From Psychrobacter immobilis (GTDB lineage: Bacteria > Pseudomonadota > Gammaproteobacteria > Pseudomonadales > Moraxellaceae), in contig CAJGZL010000001.1 of NCBI GenBank assembly GCA_904846145.1, positions 2,852,001-2,916,000 of the forward strand: a stretch of DNA of 64,000 nucleotides. The letters are read 5' to 3'. Within the stretch, counting starts at the first letter, position 1. Each line of letters opens with the position of its first letter. The notes under the pieces were generated by a model. It saw nothing but the letters and a program-made list of their open reading frames with translations. It was not told where the DNA came from and made no database searches. Of this stretch, positions 9,115 to 19,852 are shown in pieces. The position numbers were made by a program, and so were the translations under genes.

Positions 9115-10093
9115 ACCCCACTCTCAACTTCGAAAGTGATTGAAAAAAGAAGAGCACCTCACTAATCTATTGTTTTCGACCAAGAATACAATGGAGTTGT
9201 GAGATGCCCATAGACGAATTTATCATCAATATCTATTTAATGGTAGAGCAATATTACAAAATAGTCGTCACCAAACCCTTGCGAAGTGCAGGTTACGCGC
9301 CAAAGCTAAGTGATCCTGAGGTTATTTGCATGGAGATGGTCAGTGAATTTTACACCTTGATCAAGACAAACAAATTTGGCAATACTTTACCCAGCATTGG
9401 CAAGACTGGTTTCCAGCCATCGGCTCATACCCTAACTTCGCAAAGCACTGCGCCAATCTGTGGCAAGTCAAACAGCAGATACAAGATAACGTCAGTCAAA
9501 TTGAAGGCCGTGACAACATTCATTTTATGGATGGCTTTCCGATACCCGTCTGTCATTATGGACGCGCTTATCGGCATAAGAATTATCAAGACTTAGCAGC
9601 TTTTAGCTACTGTGCCGCTAAGCAAGAGAGGTACTATGGCTTTGAAGGCCATTTGCTTGTTAACTTATCGGGCATGATTAAAGGCTTTACCTTTGCTCCT
9701 GCCAATGTTGATGAAAGAGCGGTTGCCCCAGAAATCACCACTCATATTCATGGGCTACTTGGCGCTGATAAAGGGTATATCAGCCCTAGTCTGACATCGT
9801 ACTACGACGCTCAAGGCGTGGATTTACAAACGCCACTCAGAGCCAACATGAAAGAGGATAGACCCAAACCTGTGGTAAGGCGGCTAATGAAAGCCCGCCG
9901 TATCGTTGAAACAGTCATTGGTCAGCTATCAGAACGATTTAATATACAAAGGGTACGAGCAAGAGATTTATGGCATTTGTCTCATCGATTGATTCGTAAG
10001 ATTCTGCCGCATAATCTGTGCTTTGTACTCAACAAAAAACTTGGTAATCCGCCTCTTCAGTTTGAATTGCTTATTTCAAGTTGAGAGTGGGGT
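9115..10093 (+). mobile_element. IS982-family insertion sequence (979 bp) with 7-bp target duplication
   Basis: Terminal inverted repeats ACCCCACTCTCAACTT (9115-9130) and AAGTTGAGAGTGGGGT (10078-10093) match perfectly over 16 bp. The host sequence TTATTTA occurs immediately outside both ends (9108-9114 and 10094-10100), a 7-bp target duplication of the size expected for IS982 elements. The single transposase gene fills the element but is frameshifted. The right end lies 71 bases before the start codon of the wavE-like gene, so it has probably displaced that gene's promoter. Confidence 0.93.
9204..10084 (+). pseudogene. IS982-family transposase, frameshifted
   Basis: The N-terminal piece (from 9204, MPIDEFIINIYLMVEQ) carries the family opening with LSDPEVICMEMVSEF. 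The catalytic remainder, in the -1 frame, includes FMDGFPIPVCHYGRAYR, LLGADKGYIS and RRIVETVIGQLSERFN, which contribute the acidic active site. Reading continues correctly if one T is restored in the run at 9348-9351, giving SEFLHLDQDKQIWQYF. No slippery heptamer is present in the zero frame, so I read this as a one-base deletion rather than programmed frameshifting. The stop codon lies within the right inverted repeat. An element with an intact copy elsewhere could still be mobilised in trans. Confidence 0.9.
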
Positions 10094-10859
10094 TTATTTA
10101 CTATAAATTCATAATATTTTTTTGCTAATATAATAAGTCAATGACTACATATTTTGAGGGCAATATGATTAAAAGTAAAAAAATAACCGTGGTTTATCAA
10201 GGGTATGTTGACCCTGACAAGCTAGGATTAGGAAATTCCGATGGTACTGATTTTTTATATAACTTAGCCCAGACTAAAGCGGCGCTACCTGATGCCAAGA
10301 TTATACTATCGACTTGGAATAGCTTTGAGTTTCCAGCTCAGTATAACACTGCGCAAAAGCTTGGCGTCGATAGCTTGATTTTGAACGAAGACCCAGGTGG
10401 ATTACCTAATATTAGGTTCGGTTTTGATGCGCCAAATAACGCCAATCGTCAAATTACCTCAGCAGCCGCCGGTATGGCATTAGTAGATACTAAATATGCG
10501 TTAAAACTGCGCGCCGATAGTTACTTAACCAACGCCAACCTACTAAGTATTTACGATCAGTATTTAGAAGCCGTTCAGCGTGGCGCACCGCAACGAGATA
10601 GCAATACTTTAACCTCAAAGAATAAGTCTAAAGCTAAATCCAAAAAAGCCACTGCTAAAGCTAAAAAGTCTGGCAAGAAAACCAATAAAAAGTACTCGCC
10701 AATTGCGGTCGCTAATTTCTTTACTATTGATCCTAGTATCTATCAGCATATGGCCTATCATGTTAGTGACTGGCTGCAATTTGGCCGCCGCAAGGTGTTG
10801 CAAGAGTACTGGTCAGTGAAACCTATGACGACCAAAAATGCGACTTATTTTGAAAATAA

Positions 10860-11923
10860 GGTGTAATGGACATTATTCATGCTAGAAAGTAGAACGTAGT
10901 CGCTAATGGACATAATTCATGCTATTTGAGTGACTTTGACCCTAGAAAGTCTTTAATAAACCGTAACTTACGATGCTCATTTAGACCATGATGACTGTGT
11001 AATTGTCGCTTTAATTCACTAAATAACCCTTCAAGAGAATTTGTGGTGTTGGGCACGTCCAAATGCTCATATTCTCGATAAGTGAATAGCCAATCGCTAT
11101 TGGTTCTGAGGCTTCGATAAGCACTTCTAAGACGCTTATGTGTGTACCACGTTTTACCCGTATCTTCATTAGTACTACGTTCATCAAGATAGTCTTCATG
11201 AGTTAAACACCACTGATCTAAGCGCTCTACGAAGTCGGATTTATCGAGCTGTGTTAAGTTTGAAGTGAGGTATCTAAGCTCAATACTAGCGATGTTCTTA
11301 GGACGACGAGTTAAATAACGAGTCACTATTTGTACTTGATGGAACTGGCACATCTGACAAGGGATGCTGCTAAACAGGGCTCTCAGTCCTCGTCTTCCAT
11401 CACAGGTGATGCTTTGTATATCAACGCCTGACGATGCTAAAGAGATCAATCCCTTGCTTGTAGGCACTGTTGGTTTCATGACTCACTATCGCGTAATAAA
11501 GTACGGTTCTAGTCGTGTTATCCATAAAGACCATCAAACCAAACTTGCGACCAAAGTAAGTGGTGTCCATGATGACATTAGCAGTCTCAGGACGTTTAAT
11601 CTGATACTCAATACTGACTTTATCTAACCGCCTTTGTATGGTTTTAACACTACAGTGGTACTTATCAGCCAGTTGTTTGTAGGTCTGTTTACCTTGAGTA
11701 TATTGAGTCCAAAGCGTTTGATTATTTAGTCTGATACCACCTAAAAACTGCCGCCTGCAAGCTAGACATTGATACTGCTGTTTGCCAAGCTTACGTCCAT
11801 TCTTCTTGGTATGTTTATCACTACAAAAAGGGCAGTTTTTTGATTCATGGTGTTGATTCCTTGCAAATCCAGACAGTATATAGCTTTAGACCCTATTACA
11901 GCATGAAAAATGTCCATTACACC
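10860..11923 (-). mobile_element. IS256-family (IS1249-like) insertion sequence, 1064 bp, with 8-bp target duplication
   Basis: The ends are near-perfect inverted repeats of 24 bp (GGTGTAATGGACATT-A/T-TTCATGCT; 10860-10883 and 11900-11923). GAAAATAA flanks both ends (10852-10859 and 11924-11931), the 8-bp duplication typical of the IS256 family. It interrupts the wavE-like gene in the opposite orientation. The left end is odd: a second copy of the terminal sequence TAATGGACATAATTCATGCT lies 40 bases inside (10904-10923) in direct orientation, abutting the transposase stop codon. Confidence 0.9.
10922..11848 (-). pseudogene. IS256-family transposase, zinc-ribbon variant (IS1249-like), frameshifted
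   Basis: The N-terminal region encodes a zinc ribbon (CPFC then CLAC) and a helix-turn-helix (KQTYKQLADKYHCSVKTIQRRL), followed by IMDTTYFG with the first acidic residue. The rest, in another frame, has SITCDGRRGLRALF, CQFHQVQIVTRYL and the C-terminal VPNTTNSLEGLFSELK. The frames join as KQGIDLLASSGVD if one T is removed from the minus-strand TTT at 11439-11441. The ATG at 11848 would lead directly into NCPFC if the A6 run just after it had seven bases, suggesting a second one-base loss. I therefore call it broken at one or two points. Confidence 0.85.
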
Positions 11924-12414
11924 GAAAATAACGCCCACGATATGGAGGCGACTTTTTATGATGATCAGTTCCGTACGCGCTTAGCTGTCGAACAACATAT
12001 CATGCAGTCAACTACGCTAAATCTCGCGGCTATAAAGTACCGAACCTGTATAACCAAACCGATGAGACTATATTGGCAGGTCATGATCGCTTTTTGGCTG
12101 AGCATTTTATGGTGCTCGATATCGATCAGTTGGGTCTAAGCTTTCCAAAATACGATTGGGTAAAAAATGATGAGTTTGCCGTACTTAACTGTGTCAATCA
12201 CGAAGACTGGTATCGTCTGTTTACTGACTATTGGCAAGTAAGATCGCCTAATCAAGCGCTACTGCGGGCAGGTGATGAGCGTCAAGCCCTAAAACTTAAA
12301 GCTTCTGCATCTATTGCCACAGATCAAATCTCAATAAACCAGATTTATCCTCAATAGTATTGTTGACTCAAGTGCTCTGATAGCAAGTGTTTTGACCATA
12401 AGCGATTAACTAAT

Positions 12415-12448
12415 AAAAGCGGCTAGTTAACTTTAACTGGCCGCTTTT
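12415..12448. terminator. Bidirectional terminator between the wavE remnant and the nucleotidyltransferase gene
   Basis: AAAAGCGGCTAGTTAA and TTAACTGGCCGCTTTT form a 16-bp stem with one mismatch, flanked by A/T runs. It sits between converging reading frames. Confidence 0.8.
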
Positions 12449-12477
12449 ATTGTTTTACAAAGCTATTAACTATCAAG

Positions 12478-13206
12478 TTAATCTGTTTTTAATCCTTTTC
12501 GTAATAGATAGTTATACTCATCAGGAGTACCACAAAAATCAATTTCATCAGCGTTGATACAGTGATAACATACTTCTTTGCCTTGTTCAATTAATAAGTT
12601 ATAAATAGGAGCAATGTATAGCTCGTTGTTGACCAGCATATTTTGCGCTTTTGCTTTGACTATCAAATCGATATATAGCGCTTTGCTCGCAAAATAGTAC
12701 AAGCCATCACTACACAAATCTGAGATGCGCTGTTTTTCCGTGGTACGACTGACTCTATCGTTATCGTCTATTTCAATGAATGACCAGTGCTCACCATGAC
12801 CGCGAAACACTTCTAAATAGCCTGCGCAATCATTGATGAAGTCAGGTTTTTTAAAGTCATAACGAAAGGTGTCTATATTAAAGATAAATAGTGGTTCATC
12901 ATCATTAATACTAGAATCCTTAATTCCTAACAGCACTGTTTCAGCTTGCCCTTGCGTCTCAAAATCTAAGACTTTGATGAGGTAATGCTTAATATTAAGC
13001 GCTTGCAACCGCTTTTCAACGAATTGCCTAGTATCAAAGCAATCTCGCAAGACAATAACAAACAGCTCTGATTCAAAATAGCACCCAAAGGACTTAAGCG
13101 CTAAATCAAATACATACTCGTCATCGACAGTTAACTGATATTTTGGCACCTCAAATCCTGCCTTAAAAAAGCGACTACTAAGTCCCGCCATAGGAATCAC
13201 GATCAT
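12478..13206 (-). CDS. Nucleotidyltransferase (sugar/polyol-phosphate NTP-transferase type)
   Basis: The protein has 242 residues of the Rossmann-like nucleotidyltransferase fold. The start has the pyrophosphorylase signature MAGLSSRFFKAGFEVPKYQL, which binds the NTP phosphates, and FIFNIDTF supplies a metal-binding aspartate. It probably joins a nucleotide to a sugar- or polyol-phosphate made by its neighbours. The upstream fusion gene ends exactly where its ATG (13206) begins, so the two are translationally close. It is the last gene of a three-gene minus-strand unit (HAD, kinase fusion, this gene). The substrate cannot be inferred from sequence alone. Confidence 0.75.
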   Translation of the reverse strand: MIVIPMAGLSSRFFKAGFEVPKYQLTVDDEYVFDLALKSFGCYFESELFVIVLRDCFDTRQFVEKRLQALNIKHYLIKVLDFETQGQAETVLLGIKDSSINDDEPLFIFNIDTFRYDFKKPDFINDCAGYLEVFRGHGEHWSFIEIDDNDRVSRTTEKQRISDLCSDGLYYFASKALYIDLIVKAKAQNMLVNNELYIAPIYNLLIEQGKEVCYHCINADEIDFCGTPDEYNYLLRKGLKTD

Positions 13207-14856
13207 TTAACTCTCCAAAATATTGTCAGTTTGCTCAGCATCGACTAACTGGTTACTGATGCCACTATGCTCAATAGGATTGATATGCACATATTCTTTG
13301 TATAAGCGAAAAGCGTTAATAAGCATGGCTTGCTGCCGATCTGGTCTATCAGCGTGAAGAGGTAGCATCGATAAAAACAATAATACTACTGCTGGCATGA
13401 TATCGATCACCTCTATACCGTCAACAGAGTGAAATTGTAAAAATTCCGCTTGAATACGCTCTAAGCGCTCATCCATATCAAAATGAATAATATGTCCTGC
13501 ATGATCAGCCTCATGACTGGCAATAATCTCAAAGCGCCCAGCAATAATGAAGTCATACATACCAACTACTGAGTGAGCAAGCTTAGCCAAATCATAAGAC
13601 ATATCACCAAAAATACTAAAGTTGTCATAGCAATCGAGACCACGCGGGTCGATTAATTTTAATCGACGACCACGAGTATCAAATAGCATATTACTAAAAC
13701 ATAAATCACCGTGCATAATAACGGGACGTTTGGGCAATTTAAGCATTTTAGTTATGCAATCTTGGGTAATATCATGTATGGGGCCCAGCTCAATCCCTTG
13801 ATAAAAAACTGGAGAGTGTAGATCAATTTGAGACGATTTTTGATAGGCTTTTAGACGGCTAAGTGTTTTTTTGCAATATAGACTGTCTCGGCATTCATCA
13901 ATATCGCTAGCATCAAGTGTATGGATATATTCTTTACTTGCAGCATGACCAAAATAATCTTTTATTAGATCAAATGTATTGCGCCAAAACCAAATAGGAT
14001 TACGCCCATGAACATACAGCTCGTTCAATGGTAATAATGGCAAAAACTCCAAGCAGTAATAGGTCGTAATGCCGTCTTGCAAACGTCCATTATCAATAAA
14101 TTGCGGCGTAAAACGTCGAAGTTTTGGTGGCAAATGAGAGAACCAGTAGATTTCCGCTTGAATCTTAATATCATCATTGCTCGTTTTAGTGACGATACCT
14201 GACTTTATAATTAAAGCATTAAAAGAGCGTTGAGTGGTGATACTAGATCTGGCATCAAAGTAACTTCTAAAATGACTGCAATTGTACCAATCTGTTGGCT
14301 GAACTTCGCTTATAGCAATACTGTTTTGATAATAAGCAATCGCTTCAGGAAAGCTCTTTGTAAAAAGTGCTAAAGCCTTTACCAAATCAGCTTTGGAAGA
14401 AAAACAGTAGTAGCCAAGCCAGCGTGATTCATTATCTTGACGCTGATATCTATCATACCAGTCGCCTTGTCTATTTTGATCAACGGTTGCGATACAATCA
14501 CTATCGGTTGGGATATCATTGAGTAGTCGATTACCTTGCAGAATTCGGATTGGCTCAGTAGGACAATCAATCTCAATGTTAAGAACATGCAACATTGATT
14601 CAGCAAAGCCAATAGTATCGCAAATACGTTGAATACTAATATTCAGCTGATTGATGACCATTTGCTCATTGATCGTGAGTTGGTAATGCTTCGGTAGTGT
14701 CACTATTATTTTTTCATCAGCAAAATAGCTACGAAAATTATTAACTTGTAGCTCCAGCATTTTCTTGTTGCCAATAGGCAGCATACAAGGTGGTATTGGA
14801 CCGACTTCTGCCTCAAGCTCAGCATTCACAAACTTTGAAGAATGAATAATAATCAT
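13207..14856 (-). CDS. Fusion protein: degenerate nucleotidyltransferase-like domain + APH/choline-kinase-like domain
   Basis: This 549-residue protein has two parts. Residues 1 to about 230 resemble a nucleotidyltransferase (PPCMLPIGNKKMLELQVNNF echoes the PKPLLPIGNKP motif), but the glycine-rich G-x-G-x-R loop is missing, so that half may not be catalytic. Residues from about 240 to the end look like an aminoglycoside-phosphotransferase/choline-kinase fold: HGDLCFSNMLF is the catalytic loop and LKLIDPRG the metal-binding DFG-equivalent. Its ATG overlaps the stop of the HAD gene as ATGA, indicating translational coupling. With the HAD phosphatase and nucleotidyltransferase on either side, it likely phosphorylates a small molecule for activation and attachment to a surface polymer. 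That role is inference. Confidence 0.7.
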   Translation of the reverse strand: MIIIHSSKFVNAELEAEVGPIPPCMLPIGNKKMLELQVNNFRSYFADEKIIVTLPKHYQLTINEQMVINQLNISIQRICDTIGFAESMLHVLNIEIDCPTEPIRILQGNRLLNDIPTDSDCIATVDQNRQGDWYDRYQRQDNESRWLGYYCFSSKADLVKALALFTKSFPEAIAYYQNSIAISEVQPTDWYNCSHFRSYFDARSSITTQRSFNALIIKSGIVTKTSNDDIKIQAEIYWFSHLPPKLRRFTPQFIDNGRLQDGITTYYCLEFLPLLPLNELYVHGRNPIWFWRNTFDLIKDYFGHAASKEYIHTLDASDIDECRDSLYCKKTLSRLKAYQKSSQIDLHSPVFYQGIELGPIHDITQDCITKMLKLPKRPVIMHGDLCFSNMLFDTRGRRLKLIDPRGLDCYDNFSIFGDMSYDLAKLAHSVVGMYDFIIAGRFEIIASHEADHAGHIIHFDMDERLERIQAEFLQFHSVDGIEVIDIMPAVVLLFLSMLPLHADRPDRQQAMLINAFRLYKEYVHINPIEHSGISNQLVDAEQTDNILES

Positions 14857-15224
14857 GGCGACATTCCCAATAGTTTGCAGATATCATCATAAGACAAGTC
14901 CAAAAATTCTTTAGGGCGAATAGCTTTATCATCGATATAAAACCCTTCAAAACCGCACCAAGGTTTACCGACATAAATCTCATCATAAGGAACATCATGT
15001 CTGGCCAGCCACTCAATAATAATAGGCAGGGTGTTTTTATTAATTTCGCCAACATTGCCTGAATAGGTGCGCATGTTGCGACTGGTATTTAAAACGATAG
15101 TAAAGCCTTGGCTATGGTATTCGCGAAGTTTTTCTACCATCGCAAGGATAGGTTTGGCATTCGTATAATCAGAATTCTGTGTGTTACATAAAGTATCATC
15201 TATATCGAAAATAAGACGTTTCAT
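14853..15224 (-). CDS. HAD-superfamily phosphatase of a capsule/glycan cassette
   Basis: The 123-residue protein begins MKRLIFDIDDTLCNT, the HAD motif I with its nucleophilic Asp. NTSRNMRT is motif II, and GFYIDDKAIRP supplies the motif III/IV acidic pair. The lack of a large cap domain is typical of small phosphatases in capsule loci. It would remove a phosphate from the intermediate made by the adjoining kinase fusion. I start it at the ATG at 15224 because the HAD motif begins at once; there is only a weak upstream AAGAA. It overlaps the next gene by four bases and is the first gene of the cassette. Confidence 0.78.
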   Translation of the reverse strand: MKRLIFDIDDTLCNTQNSDYTNAKPILAMVEKLREYHSQGFTIVLNTSRNMRTYSGNVGEINKNTLPIIIEWLARHDVPYDEIYVGKPWCGFEGFYIDDKAIRPKEFLDLSYDDICKLLGMSP

Positions 15225-15409
15225 AAGTATTTTTCTTAATAATAAAGTCAAAGTTAGTAACGCTATTGGGCTGCACTTCGATTATTATTATGAATTAATC
15301 ACTTATAAATCATGGTGGTAGTAGAATATAAATATCGTATTGTTGTTGTTTGTCTAAGCAAGTTAAAATTACATAATACTACTCAGGATTAGTGTAAATA
15401 GACAAAAAA

Positions 15410-15438
15410 ATGACACCTAAAGAGGTGTCATGATGTTT
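15410..15438 (-). terminator. Terminator after purB
   Basis: ATGACACCT (15410-15418) and AGGTGTCAT (15423-15431) pair perfectly with a 4-base loop. On the minus strand the hairpin is followed by seven T, so it ends the purB transcript before the HAD cassette. The plus-strand side also has a weaker T run. Confidence 0.85.
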
Positions 15439-15471
15439 TTTGGATGATGTATGTATTACTGAGTTTGATAA

Positions 15472-17300
<1,829 letters not shown>

Positions 17301-18518
17301 TTAAATATTACAAGGCGCGTCGATAGATTCAATGACGCCGCCGCCTAAACAAATCTCATCGATATAAAATACCGCTGATTGGCCTGGCGTTACGGCACGC
17401 TGCGGCTCGTCAAACACCACGCGGACATCGCTTCCGTCAGCACTTGTCGCAAATACACGACACGCTTGATCAGGCTGGCGATAGCGTGCTTTTGCCATGC
17501 AGCGTAGACCGTCAGAGGTAAAGATATCTTTTGGTGGTAAACCATCGACCCAGTCCATTTTGTATGCAGTCAACTCGCCGCTTTGCATCATTGGATGTTC
17601 GTGTCCTTGACCAACGATGAGACGGTTATTGTCCAAATCTTTGGCCAGTACAAACCATGGCTCCTCTGGACGGTCTTTAACCCCGCCAATACCAATACCG
17701 CCACGCTGACCTAAAGTGTAATACATCAGCCCATCATGAGTACCGATGGTATGACCATCATCTGTGACGATATCGCCTTTTTGCGCGGGCAAGTACTGCT
17801 GTAAAAAGTCTTTAAAGCGGCGCTCACCAATAAAGCAGATGCCAGTAGAGTCTTTTTTGTTAGCCGTGATCAAATCGTGCTCTTCTGCAATCTGGCGTAC
17901 CACAGGCTTCTCTAATTCGCCAACTGGGAATAAAGTCTTGGCAATTTTGTCGCCGCCAACCGCGTGTAAAAAGTAACTTTGATCTTTATTATTATCAAGA
18001 CCGCGCAATAGCTGTGCAACTTCAGCGCCATTATCGTTTTTGTAATTAACACTGCGGCGCGTATAATGACCCGTAGCGATATAGTCCGCACCAAGCGTTA
18101 AAGCGTAATCTAAAAACGCCTTAAACTTAATCTCTTTGTTGCATAAAATATCAGGATTAGGCGTACGACCTGCCTTATACTCTGCTAAGAAGTGCTCGAA
18201 AACTCGATCCCAATATTCCATCGCAAAGTTAGCGGTGTGCAGCTTGATACCGATCTTGTCACAGACCGCTTGAGCGTCCGCCAAGTCGTCCATCGCCGTA
18301 CAGTATTCGCTACCGTCATCTTCTTCCCAGTTCTTCATAAACAAGCCTTCCACTACAAAGCCTGCCTGCTGTAATAACACGGCTGATACTGACGAATCGA
18401 CACCGCCCGACATGCCGACGATAACGCGTATGTCAGCAGGATTATCGATATCGCTAAGGGTTAGGGCAGTATGGGCACAAAAGTTTTGGGTCGTTGACAT
18501 TGCGAGCGTGGTTGACAT
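17301..18518 (-). CDS. mnmA: tRNA-specific 2-thiouridylase MnmA
   Basis: MnmA thiolates uridine 34 of tRNAs for Lys, Glu and Gln using sulfur relayed by the Tus proteins, which are encoded at 47.7-49.2 kb here. The PP-loop ATP site is [16 protein letters not shown] near residue 40. The two catalytic cysteines are in [11 protein letters not shown] and [12 protein letters not shown]. The family segments [12 protein letters not shown] and YFLHAVG are present. I prefer the ATG at 18518 ([11 protein letters not shown]) because AAGAGA lies 8-9 bases upstream; an ATG at 18557 would add 13 residues. The N-terminus is about 25 residues longer than in E. coli either way. Confidence 0.95.
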   Translation of the reverse strand: MSTTLAMSTTQNFCAHTALTLSDIDNPADIRVIVGMSGGVDSSVSAVLLQQAGFVVEGLFMKNWEEDDGSEYCTAMDDLADAQAVCDKIGIKLHTANFAMEYWDRVFEHFLAEYKAGRTPNPDILCNKEIKFKAFLDYALTLGADYIATGHYTRRSVNYKNDNGAEVAQLLRGLDNNKDQSYFLHAVGGDKIAKTLFPVGELEKPVVRQIAEEHDLITANKKDSTGICFIGERRFKDFLQQYLPAQKGDIVTDDGHTIGTHDGLMYYTLGQRGGIGIGGVKDRPEEPWFVLAKDLDNNRLIVGQGHEHPMMQSGELTAYKMDWVDGLPPKDIFTSDGLRCMAKARYRQPDQACRVFATSADGSDVRVVFDEPQRAVTPGQSAVFYIDEICLGGGVIESIDAPCNI

Positions 18519-18709
18519 AAGAAGTCTCTTAACAACTTGTGGTAAAATAAGCGTCATATTATAACAGCTAATGACGATCCGTTGGCGCGACTAATGAGTT
18601 GCGTAAGTTAATCAGCATGGATTGAAAACGTCGTTAGTGACCTTAATAAATTTAATTTACTTTGGACACTGTTTAGGGTCTGTTGGTTACTTACTTTTGG
18701 AAAAATATA

Positions 18710-19204
18710 ATGATAAAGATTGGTCAAGGTGTCGATGTTCATGCTTTTCATAACAATGGCGAGCAACAGCAGTATGTCATTCTAGCAGGTGTCGCAATCG
18801 AGCATACCCATAGCTTGCTAGCGCATTCTGACGGTGATGTGGTATTACATGCACTCGCCGATGCTTTGCTCGGCGCATTGGCACTGGGAGATATAGGTCA
18901 GCATTTTCCTGATACTGATGCCGCGCATGCAGGGCTGGATTCACGAGTATTACTGCGTTACGTCTATGGCAAAATTCAAGCAGCGGGATATAAGCTAGGT
19001 AATGCTGATATCACTATTATGTGTGAGCGACCAAAGATTGCCCCTCATAATGAGGCTATGCGTACTAATATTGCTAACGACTTGCAAACAACGATTGATA
19101 ATATTAGCGTTAAAGCCACTACTACCGAAAAGTTGGGGTTTACCGGTCGTCAAGAGGGCGTTATGGTCAATGCCGTGGTGTTGTTAGTTAAAGCTGAACA
19201 CTGA
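18710..19204 (+). CDS. ispF: 2-C-methyl-D-erythritol 2,4-cyclodiphosphate synthase
   Basis: IspF forms the cyclic diphosphate intermediate of the MEP isoprenoid pathway. The protein begins [13 protein letters not shown], with the metal-binding Asp and His, followed by [18 protein letters not shown] with the third metal ligand, then [11 protein letters not shown], and the C-terminal [17 protein letters not shown]. Its 164 residues match the usual length. The ATG at 18710 fits the family start and has GGAAAA upstream; an upstream ATG-less extension to 18683 is unlikely. It is divergent from mnmA. A motif TTTAGGGTCTGTTGG (18673-18687) just upstream recurs in the window. Confidence 0.96.
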   Translation: MIKIGQGVDVHAFHNNGEQQQYVILAGVAIEHTHSLLAHSDGDVVLHALADALLGALALGDIGQHFPDTDAAHAGLDSRVLLRYVYGKIQAAGYKLGNADITIMCERPKIAPHNEAMRTNIANDLQTTIDNISVKATTTEKLGFTGRQEGVMVNAVVLLVKAEH

Positions 19205-19385
19205 TAACTGACAATGAACGCTAATAACTGGAAATGAGCACTAGTATTGATTATAAAAATAGCAAGTCTACTTGATTTACACTTGTAATAAAGTACGGAT
19301 TGCCCCATGTATCATCCACATGTCGTTTGAAAATCATTTTTGATATAACTATTTTTAACAAGCCATTCAACAAATAGGAGCTTTT

Positions 19386-19736
19386 ATGAGCGAGCAAACC
19401 CCAAATACCGCTGCCAATGATGTCGAACAGTTGATCCGTGATCAAATCAAAGATAACAAAGTTATTTTATACATGAAAGGTACGCCACAATTTCCACAGT
19501 GTGGATTTTCAGCAAAATCTATTGAAGTATTGACCCAAATTGGTCGTCCTTTTGCCTTTGTAAACATCTTAGAAAACCCAGAAATTCGTGCTACTTTACC
19601 AAAAGTCGCGAACTGGCCGACTTTTCCACAGTTATGGATTGATGGTGAGTTGATGGGTGGTTCTGATATTATTCTGCAAATGTACCAATCAGGTGAGCTT
19701 AAGCCTTTGGTTGAAGCCAATAGCCCAGCGGCATAG
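19386..19736 (+). CDS. grxD: Monothiol glutaredoxin, Grx4 family
   Basis: The 116-residue protein has the monothiol CGFS active site in TPQFPQCGFSAKSIEVL, the preceding KGT glutathione contact, and WPTFPQLWIDGELMGGSDI, the TVP/GGxD-type glutathione-binding segment. Members bind [2Fe-2S] clusters as glutathione-ligated dimers and deliver or sense iron-sulfur clusters in the cytoplasm. The ATG at 19386 is preceded by AGGAGC. The gene is followed by a strong terminator, so it appears monocistronic. Confidence 0.95.
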   Translation: MSEQTPNTAANDVEQLIRDQIKDNKVILYMKGTPQFPQCGFSAKSIEVLTQIGRPFAFVNILENPEIRATLPKVANWPTFPQLWIDGELMGGSDIILQMYQSGELKPLVEANSPAA

Positions 19737-19810
19737 TTTTTTAATACATTGTTTTTTGATGCATTAGCAATCAGCACCTATTTATAGCTAATGCGTTTAG
19801 CTCAATACTC

Positions 19811-19852
19811 AAAAAGCTCGAATAGTCTAATACTGACTGTTCGAGCTTTTTA
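19811..19852 (+). terminator. Terminator after grxD
   Basis: AAAAAGCTCGAATAG and CTGTTCGAGCTTTTT form a stem with one mismatch and a loop of about 9 bases, followed by a T-rich stretch. Confidence 0.8.

Larger units (their letters stand above)
10165..12357 (+). pseudogene. WavE-type lipopolysaccharide synthesis protein gene, disrupted by an IS and a frameshift
   Basis: Removing the 1064-bp element and one copy of its 8-bp target duplication joins TYFEN to NAHDMEATFYDDQFRT in frame. The product resembles WavE-type glycosyltransferase-like proteins of LPS core synthesis (N-terminal VVYQGYVDPDK; ALKLRADSYLTN; VSDWLQFGRR; later RLAVEQHIM and FLAEHFMVLDID). A second lesion remains: at about 12010 one base is missing, so the frame shifts between EQHIMQS and YAKSRGYKVPN. 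I prefer the ATG at 10165 (behind GAGGGC) to the one at 10141. The catalytic part carries an unusual Lys/Ser/Ala-rich insertion at about residues 143-178. The gene is non-functional as read. Confidence 0.85.

Noticed and set aside
9204-10084. Programmed -1 frameshifting in the IS982-type transposase
   Set aside because: IS982 transposases are normally made from one frame, and the junction near 9348 has no zero-frame slippery heptamer. A single missing T explains it better.
13207-14856. Antibiotic resistance by the APH-like domain
   Set aside because: The HGDxxxxN kinase motif is shared by choline, sugar and aminoglycoside kinases; its tight linkage to a HAD phosphatase and a nucleotidyltransferase points to metabolite activation instead.
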